Below, piece after piece: positions 7,668 to 18,055 of a stretch of 64,000 bases of DNA. Within the stretch, counting starts at the first letter, position 1; the number at the start of each line of letters is the position of its first letter. The notes beneath the pieces were generated by a model. That model saw only the letters and a program-made list of their open reading frames with translations, made no database searches and had not been told where the DNA came from. The stretch lies in NCBI GenBank assembly GCA_016291405.1, contig JAEEXG010000006.1:21566-85565 (forward strand), written 5' to 3'. Source of the stretch: Lachnospiraceae bacterium (GTDB lineage Bacteria; Bacillota; Clostridia; Lachnospirales; Lachnospiraceae). The translations under genes were made by a program, and so were the position numbers.

Positions 7668-9425
7668 CTAAGGTTTTACATTTATTACAGGTCGTACACC
7701 AAGTTTTGTATCTACGTAATTACTTCCGTCTACAGCTCCCATCGCATCTATATAATCTGCCGCGTTTCCGGCCTTATCAAACGATCTTAGCCACTGTGTT
7801 GTATTACCGTTTGCTTTGGACACATCAACCCCTGTAAAGTCTTTCATTTTTTCAGAATTTTCTTTGGTCCATTCATACCCATTGTTTGAGAGTGCATAAG
7901 CCGTGGGCTTTGCATATAATCTTTCATCAAATGCATCCAGGAAAGCTGCGCATTTTGCTTCATAAGAATCATATTCTTTGTTTAAAACGCTTGCATCGAC
8001 TCCAAAGTAAGAATATGTCTCCTCTTTAGAAAGAACATAAGCAAAGTCAAAAGAATGTACTCCGTCTGAGTTTTCAAGATCCTTATGAACGATTTTTTCT
8101 CTCTCGATATCCGAGAATGCCTCATCAAGGAAATTTGAATTAAGCCAATTTCTTAAACTGCTGTCTGCCCAGGTTGTAGGCTTAGTCTCGTTATAAACTT
8201 TTGTATCAAGAACATCTACGGAAATTAAGGTTAATGTTTTTCCTTCCTTATCAAGTACGTACCAAGCAATATCTTCTTTTCCGTTATTTTTATTTCCGTC
8301 CTGCTCATACTTTCCAAAGTATACGGTATAACCTATCTGTGCATCCTCTAAGTTAAGAACCACTACATCGCTCTTTGTATGAGCAAATCTCTTTTCTGTT
8401 ATATCAAGGTTTTCATCTGTATTTTTCTTTGGATAATCAAGTCTCTTTCCAAATCTTACTTCTTCTTCGACACGCCTTGTAACATATTCTTCTTTAGCTT
8501 TCATGTCGATGATTTCAAGAAGGTCCTGATCTGACAATTCCTCTTTCGGAAGATAGTAATTATTGTCATAGTCGCAGAAAGCAACGCCTGTACCGAAGTA
8601 TTCATCCGGAAATGAAATTAAAGTCAAGACTTTAGAAGGTCTGCTTAGGCCTGCCATATAGCTTTGTTTTAACTCTTCGTAGCGTTCTTCTTCCGATGAA
8701 GAAAGTCCGTCTCCTGTAGCTCTTACAAAGGTACTTCCCAATTCACTATTTGAATAGTGGAATAATATCCAATAAAAATCTACTTCTTCATCATTCATGT
8801 CCTTAAATAAATCGTTTAATTCAAGGGATTTTTCGTCCCCTGCTTCCACGCTTTTATAAAGTACATAATCTTCTTTCGCGATGTAATCAATGATCTCAAG
8901 GATTTCTTCGTCTTTTAATTCTCTCTTAGGAAGATGAAGAACGTTTTCTTCTCCCTTCCCCGTGATAATAAGATATGCACCACATTTAAGAATTACCTTC
9001 TTGTTTTCCACAAGCGGAAGTGCTTTCTCAGGGTGCTTTAAGCTTGACTTGTATTCTTTTTCCAAAGAAGCATACCTTTTTGATTCTTCATCGGTGTATG
9101 CTCTGTTCATGGAAAAAATTACTTCCCCGCTATTTTCCACAGCTACATATATCTTTTCCATTGTTTCATTTTCAATGCCTTGATACTCTTTATATCTGTT
9201 GTATACTGCAGCAGCCATTGTGCCGGAGCCTGCCAAAAGCACAAATATCAAAACGGCAGCGGCTACTGACACTATATTAAACTTGTGTGTCGTCTCTTTT
9301 GCTTTACTATTGTTTTTCTTTTCGCATATTTCCGAAATAGCATTTTCTTTTGCATCCAAAACTTTTTTCGGAACAGAAATATCTTGCGAAAAGATTCTTT
9401 CTATGTCTAACTCACTCTTTCTCAT
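7668..9425 (-). CDS. Membrane anti-sigma factor with DUF6273 domain
   Basis: A 585-residue single-pass membrane protein. The cytoplasmic N-terminus (1-49) is short and charged, a membrane segment spans about 50-75, and the rest should be outside. The outer part has two related repeats (about 111-191 and 243-318), each with a hydrophobic core followed by LPK.EL.D..(I/L)LEIID.(I/K)AKE.YV. From about 363 to the end it matches the DUF6273 pattern (TTWADSSLRNWLN near the middle, QWLRSF, GVRPVINVKP end). The gene overlaps the ECF sigma gene by ATGA, the usual arrangement of a sigma/anti-sigma pair. The signal sensed is unknown. The anti-sigma role is inferred from position and topology; no ZAS motif is visible. 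Confidence 0.75.
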   Translation of the reverse strand: MRKSELDIERIFSQDISVPKKVLDAKENAISEICEKKNNSKAKETTHKFNIVSVAAAVLIFVLLAGSGTMAAAVYNRYKEYQGIENETMEKIYVAVENSGEVIFSMNRAYTDEESKRYASLEKEYKSSLKHPEKALPLVENKKVILKCGAYLIITGKGEENVLHLPKRELKDEEILEIIDYIAKEDYVLYKSVEAGDEKSLELNDLFKDMNDEEVDFYWILFHYSNSELGSTFVRATGDGLSSSEEERYEELKQSYMAGLSRPSKVLTLISFPDEYFGTGVAFCDYDNNYYLPKEELSDQDLLEIIDMKAKEEYVTRRVEEEVRFGKRLDYPKKNTDENLDITEKRFAHTKSDVVVLNLEDAQIGYTVYFGKYEQDGNKNNGKEDIAWYVLDKEGKTLTLISVDVLDTKVYNETKPTTWADSSLRNWLNSNFLDEAFSDIEREKIVHKDLENSDGVHSFDFAYVLSKEETYSYFGVDASVLNKEYDSYEAKCAAFLDAFDERLYAKPTAYALSNNGYEWTKENSEKMKDFTGVDVSKANGNTTQWLRSFDKAGNAADYIDAMGAVDGSNYVDTKLGVRPVINVKP

Positions 9426-9937
9426 ACCGATTGCTCCTCATAGTATTTTTTTAATTGCTCCCTTGCCCTCGATAGTCTGGTGCGGACCGTATTATCGGGA
9501 ATATTTAAAATCCTCGATATCTCCTTTGTGGAAAAGCCTTGAGAATAATAAAGCACGGTGACAACTCTGTACTTTTCATCAAGCACATCTAAAGCTTCTT
9601 TAAACTCAATGTCGTGCTCATCTTCCTTACCCTCATCAAAGGGCTCGTCTTCAAAGTAAACAATTTTTTTATTCTGCTCTAAAACCTTATAACACTCATT
9701 AATAAGAATCCTTGTAATCCACGTCTTAAAGAATTGATTCTTTTTTAGTGTCGGTAGCTTTTCCCAGCAAATCAAAATCGTTTCCTGAATCGCGTCCGCC
9801 GCATCCTCGTTGTTTTTTAGAATTGCATAGGCTGTTTTGTATAATGATTGCATTTGCGAATCAATTAGTTTAGAGAAAGCATCGGCATTCTTTCTCTTTG
9901 CAGCCTTCACAAGCCTTTCAATTTGTATGTCGCTCAT
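9422..9937 (-). CDS. ECF RNA polymerase sigma factor
   Basis: A 171-residue sigma-70 family protein of the extracytoplasmic-function type. Region 2 is recognisable (LYKTAYAILKNNEDAADAIQETILICWEKL, split here as AYAILKNNEDAADAIQE and following, then FKTWITRILINECY) and region 4 is an HTH (YSQGFSTKEISRILNI then VRTRLSRAREQLKKY). An upstream ATG at 9985 is in frame, but the ATG at 9937 follows GGGGGAG directly and is preferred. It is the first gene of a two-gene operon with its putative membrane anti-sigma factor. Confidence 0.9.
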   Translation of the reverse strand: MSDIQIERLVKAAKRKNADAFSKLIDSQMQSLYKTAYAILKNNEDAADAIQETILICWEKLPTLKKNQFFKTWITRILINECYKVLEQNKKIVYFEDEPFDEGKEDEHDIEFKEALDVLDEKYRVVTVLYYSQGFSTKEISRILNIPDNTVRTRLSRAREQLKKYYEEQSV

Positions 9938-10003
9938 TTCTCCCCCATCTTTCTTTATATTTGAAAGAGTGTTTTGCCCTTTCATTATATTAGATTATGT
10001 TAC

Positions 10004-10027
10004 GACATAAAATGTTTCATTTTGTCA
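10004..10027 (-). promoter_or_regulatory. Imperfect dyad with ECF-like -35 upstream of the sigma gene
   Basis: On the minus strand TGAAAC (10014-10019) sits in the dyad GACA-TAAAATG / CATTTT-GTC. TGAAAC is the classical ECF -35 sequence, so this is a candidate self-activated promoter. No convincing ECF -10 was fixed; a sigma-A TATAAT lies at 9984-9989. Confidence 0.3.
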
Positions 10028-10036
10028 TAAAAAGAC

Positions 10037-10067
10037 ATAAAAAAACTGCAGGCAATTTTGCCTGCAG
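10037..10067 (-). terminator. Intrinsic terminator of the ileS-glgP-hydratase unit
   Basis: Stem CTGCAGGC / GCCTGCAG (10046-10053 and 10060-10067) with a 6-base loop; on the minus strand it is followed by TTTTTTTAT. It lies 12 bases after the hydratase stop and is the first terminator seen after ileS. Confidence 0.92.
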
Positions 10068-10079
10068 CCATAAACTGTT

Positions 10080-12362
10080 TTATACCGCGTTGTAATTAAT
10101 AAGACATCCTTTAAGAATTATCTCTCTTTCTTCATCGGTTAAATCGCCTAAATGAAGAGTAAATTCTTTAAGGCCGTCTTTCTTTACTGCGTAAGCCTTA
10201 ATGTTATCGTTCTTTTCGATAACGGCTTTCTTGATGTCGGGGATGAAAATGTAGTCTCCCTTAGTGAAAGGTAAATCGCCCTTTTCGATTACGAAAGGAA
10301 GCATGCCCCAGTTAATAAGGTTCGAGCGGTATCTCTTTGTGGCATATTCGTTTGCGATGTTAGCCCAGCCGCCTAAAACCTTCTGGCATGATGCTGCCTG
10401 TTCTCTTGCGGAGCCGTCGCCCGGTTTAACCGCAAAGATTGTGGAACCGATTCCAAACTTTTCGTGGTTCATATCAGGGAACTTTTCTCTTACCTTACTC
10501 ATTACATCATGAAGCTCAGGAAGTGCCTGACAAGGCTTTTCTGAGCCGTCACCTGAAAGAACAGCTTCTCTTGCCTTTTCTGCCTTTTGAACTTCTTTTG
10601 CAAGGCCCACATATTCAGGGTCTTTTCTTGAAAGAGTAAACTCTGCAAGTCCCAAAGGATTTGATCTGTAAGATGAAGTTTCTCCCGAAGGAATAAGCTC
10701 ATCCGTTGTGGTAACGGGATCGTGGATTTCAGATACCACCTTAAGTAAAAGGTTATCTGTAAGTGCCACCATCTTAGGCCAGTCTTTAATGTTCGGGCCC
10801 ATCTTAATTTCCTGAGTGGGGTCAGCCACGCCGTGAGAATCAAATACTCTGTTTTTATAAATTGAAGTATCGAAATAATACTTATACTTTTTAAGCTCTT
10901 TATCTACATCAGTAGCAGGTGTAAGGAAGCCTTTGTTTGCAGCTGTTGCAGCAATTGAACGAGCGTCCATAAGTGCAACGGAAGCAATCTGACCATTCTG
11001 AATCTTAGAACCTTCTCTGTTCGGGAAGTTTCTTGTTGAATGGCGAATCGAGAATGCATTATTTGAAGGTGTATCTCCTGCGCCAAAACAAGGTCCGCAG
11101 AATGCAGTCTTTACAACTGCGCCTGACTGAATAAGCTTTGTCACGCATCCGTTCTTTACAAGCTCAATGTAAATAGGAGTTGATGCGGGATATACGCTAA
11201 ATGTGAATTCATCGCTTCCGATATAAGAATCTTCAATGATGTCTGCAGCAGCACAGATATTTTCAAATCCGCCGCCTGCACATCCTGCGATGATTCCCTG
11301 CTCAACGTATAACTTTCCGTCTCGAATCTTATCCTGCAAAGAGTACTTTACTTTTTCGCCAAAAGAAACCTTTGCGCGTTCTTCAACTTCGTGAAGCACG
11401 TCTTTAAGGTTTTTATTAACATCTTCGATGGTGTAAACATTTGAAGGATGGAAAGGCATCGCAATCATAGGTTTAACCTTTGATAAATCAACTTCCACCA
11501 TTCCATCATAGTATGCCACATCCGAAGGCTTTAATTCCTTGTATGCTTCTTTTCTTGCATGGATATCATAAAACTCTTCAATCTTTTCATCTGTTACCCA
11601 GATTGAAGAAAGACATGTGGTTTCCGTGGTCATTACATCGATTCCGATACGGAAATCTGCCGATAAGTTCTTAACTCCCGGTCCCACAAATTCCATTACT
11701 TTATTATTTACATATCCGTTTGCAAATACAGCTCCGATAATTGCAAGGGCTACGTCCTGAGGGCCAACGCCTTTGACAGGTTCTCCCTTAAGATAAACCC
11801 CCACTACCTTAGGCATATTGATGTCATAGGTCTGAGAAAGAAGCTGCTTTACAAGCTCGGGTCCGCCTTCGCCCACAGCCATGGTGCCAAGTGCACCGTA
11901 TCTTGTGTGTGAATCGGAACCTAGAATCATTGCGCCGCTTTCAGCAAGCATTTCACGCGCAAACTGGTGAATAACCGCCTGATGAGGGGGCACGTAAATT
12001 CCGCCGTATCTTTTTGCACAGCTTAAACCAAATACATGGTCATCTTCGTTGATTGTTCCTCCAACAGCACAAAGTGAGTTGTGACAGTTGGTAAGTACGT
12101 AGGGAATCGGGAACTTGGTAAGGCCCGAAGCTCTTGCCGTCTGAATGATTCCTACGAATGTGATGTCGTGCGATGTAAGCTTATCAAACTTAATCTTAAG
12201 CTTATTCATATCGCCGCTTGTGTTATGAGCCTTTAAAATATTGTATGCAATAGTACCCTTCTTTGCTTCCGATGCATTGAAGTTTCCAGCTTTGCCATCA
12301 GCTTCAGAAACTATGTCCACACCGTTAACAAGGTAGGCTCCGCCTTCATGTAATTTAATCAT
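10080..12362 (-). CDS. Aconitase-family hydratase (YbhJ-like)
   Basis: A 760-residue member of the aconitase superfamily with the substrate motif [12 protein letters not shown] (about 148-159) and three cysteines placed as iron-sulfur ligands: Cys361 ([12 protein letters not shown]) and Cys422/Cys425 ([10 protein letters not shown]). The C-terminal swivel domain (about 600-760) includes [12 protein letters not shown]. It resembles the YbhJ-type hydratases more than canonical aconitase, because GCAGGGFEN replaces the usual SCTN segment. The substrate is unknown. It follows glgP by 16 bases with only a weak ribosome site (AAAGGGG, 12 bases away), suggesting co-transcription. Confidence 0.82.
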   Translation of the reverse strand: MIKLHEGGAYLVNGVDIVSEADGKAGNFNASEAKKGTIAYNILKAHNTSGDMNKLKIKFDKLTSHDITFVGIIQTARASGLTKFPIPYVLTNCHNSLCAVGGTINEDDHVFGLSCAKRYGGIYVPPHQAVIHQFAREMLAESGAMILGSDSHTRYGALGTMAVGEGGPELVKQLLSQTYDINMPKVVGVYLKGEPVKGVGPQDVALAIIGAVFANGYVNNKVMEFVGPGVKNLSADFRIGIDVMTTETTCLSSIWVTDEKIEEFYDIHARKEAYKELKPSDVAYYDGMVEVDLSKVKPMIAMPFHPSNVYTIEDVNKNLKDVLHEVEERAKVSFGEKVKYSLQDKIRDGKLYVEQGIIAGCAGGGFENICAAADIIEDSYIGSDEFTFSVYPASTPIYIELVKNGCVTKLIQSGAVVKTAFCGPCFGAGDTPSNNAFSIRHSTRNFPNREGSKIQNGQIASVALMDARSIAATAANKGFLTPATDVDKELKKYKYYFDTSIYKNRVFDSHGVADPTQEIKMGPNIKDWPKMVALTDNLLLKVVSEIHDPVTTTDELIPSGETSSYRSNPLGLAEFTLSRKDPEYVGLAKEVQKAEKAREAVLSGDGSEKPCQALPELHDVMSKVREKFPDMNHEKFGIGSTIFAVKPGDGSAREQAASCQKVLGGWANIANEYATKRYRSNLINWGMLPFVIEKGDLPFTKGDYIFIPDIKKAVIEKNDNIKAYAVKKDGLKEFTLHLGDLTDEEREIILKGCLINYNAV

Positions 12363-12378
12363 GGATTAAGTTACCCCT

Positions 12379-14835
12379 TTATTTTAGAGTCACTTTTTTC
12401 AAGTGCCAAATGTCGTCAACATATTCCTGTATTGTTCTGTCGGAAGAAAACTTTCCGACGTGTGCCACATTAAGAATTGCCGACTTTGCCCATGTATCCT
12501 TATCTTGGTATTTTTGTACCAATGCTTCTCTCGCGTTGTGATATGAACGGAAATCCTTTAATATAAAATACCTGTCCGCACGATTTGTTTCAAGTGTATT
12601 TAACAAAGAATTGTATAAAGATCTGAATTCATCGGTGTTGTTTGGCTCATAGGTTCCATCAACAAGCTGATCTACAACCTTCTTTATATCTCTGTCGTTA
12701 TTATAGATTTCCATGGGAACATAACCGCCGTAATTTTCATAGCTTATTACTTCTTCAGCAGTAAGTCCGAAAATCTGAGCGTTTTCTTTTCCCACTTCCT
12801 GAACGATTTCTACGTTTGCGCCATCCATTGTGCCAAGGGTCAATGCACCGTTTAACATAAACTTCATGTTACCGGTTCCCGATGCTTCCTTTGAAGCTGT
12901 TGAAATCTGTTCTGAAATATCAGATGCAGCAAAGATAATCTCTGCATTTGAAACTCTGTAGTTTTCTATAAATATAACTTTAATCTTTCCATTTATGGAA
13001 GCATCGTTGTTAATAACTTCCGCAACGGAATTGATTAGCTTAATTGTCTGCTTTGCTGTATGATAACCTGCAGCCGCTTTTGCTCCGAAGATAAAGGTTC
13101 TCGGATAGAAATCCATATCCGGATTTTCCTTAAGCATGTTGTAAAGATACATGATGTCTAAGATATTTAAAAGCTGTCTCTTATATTCATGAAGTCTCTT
13201 TACCTGAACATCAAAGATTGAATCGGGATCAACATCCACTCCGTTATGCTCTTTAATGTATTTAGCAAGGCGCACTTTGTTTTCACGCTTAATCTTCATG
13301 AATTCTTTTTGCACCTTTTTATCATCTGCATAATCTGCAAGCTTAACAATCTTAGATAAATCCGTAATCCATCCGTTTCCGCATTTTTTAGTAACAAAAT
13401 CTGCAAGTAAGGGATTAGCGTGTAAGAGGAATCTTCTCTGAGTGATACCGTTAGTCTTATTGTTAAACTTTTCAGGCATCATTTCATAGAAATCTCTTAA
13501 CTCCTGACGCATAAGGATTTCTGTGTGAAGTTCGGCAACACCGTTTACTGAATGGCCTGCACAGATTGCAAGGTTAGCCATTCTGACCTGACCATCGTAA
13601 AGGATAGCCATCTTACGTACTTTTTCACGGTTACCGGGGTACTTCTTTTCGATTTCTTCTATAAATCTTCTGTTTATTTCTTCTACTATTTGATAAATTC
13701 TGGGAAGTAATCTTTGGAAAAGGTCGATAGGCCACTTTTCAAGGGCTTCAGCCATGATTGTATGGTTGGTGTAAGCGCATGTCTTTGTGGTCACATCCCA
13801 TGCATCGTCCCATGAAAGCCCATGCACGTCCATTAAAATACGCATAAGCTCGGGGATAGCTACCGTGGGGTGAGTATCGTTTAACTGGAAAGCTACCTTT
13901 TCATAGAATTTTCGAATGTCTTTATGAGTGCGCAAATACTTTTCAACCGCTTCCTGTACAGATGCGGAAATGAAGAAATACTGCTGCTTTAATCTTAATT
14001 CCTTGCCCACATAGTGATTGTCATTTGGATACAATACTTCAACTATTGTCTTTGCAAGGTTTTCCTGCTCAACCGCCTTTTGATAATCTCCTTTATCAAA
14101 AGAATCAAGTTTAAATACTTCCATGGGCTGAGCATCCCAAATACGAAGTGTGTTTACCACTCCGTTTCCGTATCCTATTACGGGTAAATCGTAAGGCACA
14201 GCGTTTACCGATTGATAACCTTCCTGACGATAGTGAAGGTTTCCTTTTTCATCGGTATCTGCTACCGTATATCCTCCGAATTTAACTTCTTTAGTATATT
14301 CGGGCCTCTTTAATTCAAAGGGGTTACCGTTTTCAAGCCAGTTATCCGGAGCTTCCACCTGGTATCCGTTCTCGATTACCTGCTTAAACATGCCGTATTT
14401 ATATCTGATGGCACATCCGTAAGCGGGATATCCAAGTGTTGCGAGAGAATCAAGAAAGCACGCTGCCAATCGACCAAGACCGCCGTTACCAAGCGCTGCA
14501 TCAGGCTCTTCATCCTCAACTACGTCTATGTTTACTCCAAGCTCTTCCAAAGCAACTTTTGCTTCTTTGTAAGCCTTCATGTTGATGAGGTTGTTTCCCA
14601 GGGCTCGCCCCATCAAAAACTCCATCGACATGTAGTAAACAATCTTTAGATCCTTTTCTTCGATTGCCTTCTGGGTATCCATCCAGGCATCGATTATCTG
14701 ATCCTTTATTGCGTAGCAAACAGCCTGAAAAATCTGTTGGTCTGTTGCTTCTTCCATAGTTTTTCTGTAAAGAGTCTTTACATTATAAACAACGCTTCTT
14801 TTAAACAACTCTTTGTCAAAGACAGGTGCTCCCAT
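12379..14835 (-). CDS. glgP: Glycogen/alpha-glucan phosphorylase
   Basis: Cytoplasmic PLP enzyme that releases glucose-1-phosphate from storage glucan. The 818-residue protein has the GNGGLGRLAACFLDS motif near residue 115-130, QLNDTHPT, the IFAASDISEQISTAS segment and the PLP-lysine region EASGTGNMKFMLNG with TMDGANVEI. Full family length. The start follows AAGGAGAAC. It lies 33 bases after ileS without a visible terminator, so it is probably read from the T-box-controlled ileS promoter, an uncommon partner for this enzyme. Confidence 0.96.
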   Translation of the reverse strand: MGAPVFDKELFKRSVVYNVKTLYRKTMEEATDQQIFQAVCYAIKDQIIDAWMDTQKAIEEKDLKIVYYMSMEFLMGRALGNNLINMKAYKEAKVALEELGVNIDVVEDEEPDAALGNGGLGRLAACFLDSLATLGYPAYGCAIRYKYGMFKQVIENGYQVEAPDNWLENGNPFELKRPEYTKEVKFGGYTVADTDEKGNLHYRQEGYQSVNAVPYDLPVIGYGNGVVNTLRIWDAQPMEVFKLDSFDKGDYQKAVEQENLAKTIVEVLYPNDNHYVGKELRLKQQYFFISASVQEAVEKYLRTHKDIRKFYEKVAFQLNDTHPTVAIPELMRILMDVHGLSWDDAWDVTTKTCAYTNHTIMAEALEKWPIDLFQRLLPRIYQIVEEINRRFIEEIEKKYPGNREKVRKMAILYDGQVRMANLAICAGHSVNGVAELHTEILMRQELRDFYEMMPEKFNNKTNGITQRRFLLHANPLLADFVTKKCGNGWITDLSKIVKLADYADDKKVQKEFMKIKRENKVRLAKYIKEHNGVDVDPDSIFDVQVKRLHEYKRQLLNILDIMYLYNMLKENPDMDFYPRTFIFGAKAAAGYHTAKQTIKLINSVAEVINNDASINGKIKVIFIENYRVSNAEIIFAASDISEQISTASKEASGTGNMKFMLNGALTLGTMDGANVEIVQEVGKENAQIFGLTAEEVISYENYGGYVPMEIYNNDRDIKKVVDQLVDGTYEPNNTDEFRSLYNSLLNTLETNRADRYFILKDFRSYHNAREALVQKYQDKDTWAKSAILNVAHVGKFSSDRTIQEYVDDIWHLKKVTLK

Positions 14836-14868
14836 GCTAAGTTCTCCTTTTATGCCAATAAGTTTGCA

Positions 14869-17800
14869 TTAAACTCGCTCAACACCTATTGTAACATTTT
14901 CGCCATTAACGTTCCATTCCTTCATGTTGGAAAGTGTTCCGTTATCGGAGATTTCTGTTGCCAATACTTTAGTTGCAATAGCTTCTTTGTTCTTTAACAC
15001 TACTTTACTTACTTTGTCGCTTCCGCTAACCACTACCTTGATTCTGTCCATTACTTCAAAGCCCGAATCCTTACGCATGGTCTGAATCTTTGAAATAACT
15101 TCGTACATAAAGCCTTCTTCGATAAGTTCTTCCGTAAGGTTTGTATCAAGGACAACGGTAACGGCATTGTCAGCTTCTGTTACATATCCTTCCTTCTGAG
15201 TGATAGCGATAAGCAAATCTTCTTCTGCCAAAGAAACCGTTACGCCGTCAACATCAAAAGAGATTGCTCCCTTTGCCTTAAGGTCATCCATAGCTAAGTT
15301 TCCATCTACAGAAGCTAAATACTTCTGGATTCCGCCAAGCTGCTTTCCGTACTTAGGGCCGACTGTTCTAAGTTGAGGCTTAAATGTATAAGAAGTAAAT
15401 TCTCTTACATCGTCTGTAAAGATAACATCTTTTACGTTTAATTCGTCTTCGATGATTTCTTTGTAGAAGTCTGAAAGTTCAAAGCCTGCCTTAACAAACA
15501 TCTTTGAGATAGGCTGTCTGTTCTTTATATTTGAAGCATTTCTTGCAGCACGTCCCATAACAACAGTCTTTAAAACTGCGTCCATGTTCTTTTCAAGTTC
15601 TTTGTCCACAAGCTTTTCATCTGCAACGGGGAAGTCGCAAAGGTGAACGCTTACAGGAGCATTCTTATCGATTTCGCAAACGAGGTTTCTGTAGATATCG
15701 TCTGCCATGAAAGGAATCATGGGTGCTGCTGCCTTAACTACGGTAACAAGTGCTGTGTAAAGAGTCATGTAAGCGTTGATCTTATCCTGCTCCATGCCCT
15801 TAGCCCAGAATCTTTCACGAGAACGACGTACATACCAGTTACTCATTTCGTCAACAAAGTCATCAAGGGCTCTTCCGGCATCGGGGATGCGATAGTTTTC
15901 AAGGTTGTTATCTACATCCTTAACCATTGTATTTAATTTAGATAAAAGCCACTTATCCATTACAGGAAGCTTATCGTATTCAAGTGAATACTTTGTGGCA
16001 TCGAAATTATCGATATTTGCGTAGAGTACAAAGAAAGCGTATGTGTTCCAAAGTGTACCCATGAACTTTCTCTGGCCTTCTACAACTGCTTCATCTGAGA
16101 AGCGGTTAGGAAGGTAAGGAGCTGAATTTGTGTAGAAATACCATCTGATTGCATCTGCGCCAAACTTTGCAAGTGCTTCAAAGGGATCTACGGCATTTCC
16201 TTTTGACTTACTCATCTTCTGACCGTTTTTATCAAGGACATGTCCCAAAACGATTACGTTTTCATAGGGAGCTTTGTTAAAAAGCAAAGTTGATTCAGCC
16301 ATAAGTGAATGGAACCATCCACGTGTCTGGTCAACACCTTCAGAAATAAACTTTGCAGGGAACTGTGCTTCAAACTTTTCCTTGTTTTCAAAAGGATAAT
16401 GATGCTGAGCAAAGGGCATTGCACCTGAGTCAAACCAGCAGTCGATAACTTCGGGCACTCTCTTCATGGTGCCGCCGCACTTAGGACACTTAAGAGTCAC
16501 TTCGTCGATGTAAGGACGGTGAAGCTCAACCTTGTCTGCATCGCTCATTCCACTCTTTTCTTTAAGTTCTGCTCTTGAACCGATGCATTCTAAGTGACCG
16601 CATTCGCACTCCCAGATATTTAAAGGAGTACCCCAGTAACGGTTACGTGAGATTGCCCAGTCCTGAATATTTTCAAGCCAGTTACCGAAACGTCCCTTAC
16701 CGATTGATTCGGGAATCCAGTTAACTGTGTTGTTGTTTCTGATTAAGTCATCTCTTACCGCTGTTTCTTTGATGTACCAAGACTCTCTTGCATAGTAGAT
16801 TAAGGGAGTATCACATCTCCAGCAGTGAGGATATTCGTGTTCAAACTTAGGTGCGTCATAAAGCTGTCCTCTTGCATCAAGGTCCTTTAATACCTCAGGG
16901 TCTGCTTTCTTTACAAACAAACCTGCAAAAGGTGTTTCTTCTGTCATTTCACCCTTACCGTTTACAAACTGTACGAAAGGAAGGTCATAGTTTCTTCCTA
17001 CATTGGCATCGTCTTCACCAAATGCGGGAGCGATATGAACAATACCGGTACCGTCTGACATGGTAACGTATTCATCACATGTTACAAAGAAACCTTTCTT
17101 CTTCTGCTTATCTGCGCATTCCTTAGCACAAGCAAACAAAGGCTCATATTCTTTCTTTTCTAAATCCTTACCTACGTATGTTTCAAGGATTTCGTAAGCA
17201 GGTGCATCATCTGTCTTAAGCTTTCCTAAAACTGTGTCAAGCAAAGCCTTAGCCATGTAATATGTGTATCCGTCTGCTGCCTTTACCTTACAGTACTCTT
17301 CGTGAGGGTTCATACAAAGAGCTACGTTAGAAGGAAGTGTCCAGGGTGTTGTGGTCCATGCAAGGAAGTATGCATCTTCGCCAACACACTTAAATCTTAC
17401 GATTGCAGAGCGTTCCTTAACTGTTTTATATCCCTGTGATACTTCTGCTGAAGAAAGAGGAGTACCGCAGCGAGGGCAGTAAGGAACGATTTTAAATCCT
17501 TTGTATAAAAGATTCTTATTCCAGATTTCTTTTAATGCCCACCATTCTGATTCGATATAATCGTCATGATATGTAACATAAGGGTTGTCCATATCAGCCC
17601 AGAAACCAACTGAACCTGAAAAGTCTTCCCACATTCCCTTATATTTCCAAACGGATTCCTTACACTTTTCAATGAAGGGTTCCATTCCGTATTCTTCAAT
17701 CTGTTCCTTTCCGTTTAAGCCAAGAAGTTTTTCAACTTCAAGTTCAACGGGAAGTCCGTGAGTATCCCAACCTGCTTTTCTGGGTACATAATAGCCCTTC

Positions 17801-18021
17801 ATGGTGCGGTATCTGGGAATCATATCTTTAATAACTCTTGTAAGCACGTGACCGATATGAGGCTTACCGTTTGCTGTAGGGGGTCCGTCATAGAAAGTGT
17901 ATGTGGGGCCTTCCTTACGGCTGTCCATACTCTTTTCAAAAATCTGATTGTCGTTCCAGAACTTAAGTGTTTCTTTTTCACGATCCACAAAGTTCATGTT
18001 GGGTGATACCTGTTTGTACAT
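14869..18021 (-). CDS. ileS: Isoleucine--tRNA ligase, type 2
   Basis: Class I synthetase charging tRNA-Ile. The 1050-residue protein has HIGH at 55-58 (ANGKPHIGHVL) and KMSKSKGN near residue 600, an editing domain with the ATTTPWTLPSNVA-like segment (AWTTTPWTLPSNVA), and a long C-terminal anticodon-binding region. Length over 1000 and the style of the N-terminus (TFYDGPPTANGKPHIGHV) match the eukaryote-like type 2 bacterial enzyme, which in characterised cases is less sensitive to mupirocin. GGAGG precedes the ATG. It has a strong promoter and a T-box leader. Confidence 0.95.
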   Translation of the reverse strand: MYKQVSPNMNFVDREKETLKFWNDNQIFEKSMDSRKEGPTYTFYDGPPTANGKPHIGHVLTRVIKDMIPRYRTMKGYYVPRKAGWDTHGLPVELEVEKLLGLNGKEQIEEYGMEPFIEKCKESVWKYKGMWEDFSGSVGFWADMDNPYVTYHDDYIESEWWALKEIWNKNLLYKGFKIVPYCPRCGTPLSSAEVSQGYKTVKERSAIVRFKCVGEDAYFLAWTTTPWTLPSNVALCMNPHEEYCKVKAADGYTYYMAKALLDTVLGKLKTDDAPAYEILETYVGKDLEKKEYEPLFACAKECADKQKKKGFFVTCDEYVTMSDGTGIVHIAPAFGEDDANVGRNYDLPFVQFVNGKGEMTEETPFAGLFVKKADPEVLKDLDARGQLYDAPKFEHEYPHCWRCDTPLIYYARESWYIKETAVRDDLIRNNNTVNWIPESIGKGRFGNWLENIQDWAISRNRYWGTPLNIWECECGHLECIGSRAELKEKSGMSDADKVELHRPYIDEVTLKCPKCGGTMKRVPEVIDCWFDSGAMPFAQHHYPFENKEKFEAQFPAKFISEGVDQTRGWFHSLMAESTLLFNKAPYENVIVLGHVLDKNGQKMSKSKGNAVDPFEALAKFGADAIRWYFYTNSAPYLPNRFSDEAVVEGQRKFMGTLWNTYAFFVLYANIDNFDATKYSLEYDKLPVMDKWLLSKLNTMVKDVDNNLENYRIPDAGRALDDFVDEMSNWYVRRSRERFWAKGMEQDKINAYMTLYTALVTVVKAAAPMIPFMADDIYRNLVCEIDKNAPVSVHLCDFPVADEKLVDKELEKNMDAVLKTVVMGRAARNASNIKNRQPISKMFVKAGFELSDFYKEIIEDELNVKDVIFTDDVREFTSYTFKPQLRTVGPKYGKQLGGIQKYLASVDGNLAMDDLKAKGAISFDVDGVTVSLAEEDLLIAITQKEGYVTEADNAVTVVLDTNLTEELIEEGFMYEVISKIQTMRKDSGFEVMDRIKVVVSGSDKVSKVVLKNKEAIATKVLATEISDNGTLSNMKEWNVNGENVTIGVERV

Positions 18022-18055
18022 CTTTTTCCTCCAAAATCTCTCGAAAAATTAGAAA

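Noticed and set aside
9199..9561. A 120-codon plus-strand frame across the sigma/anti-sigma joint
   Set aside because: Antisense to two well-supported overlapping genes; no family pattern.
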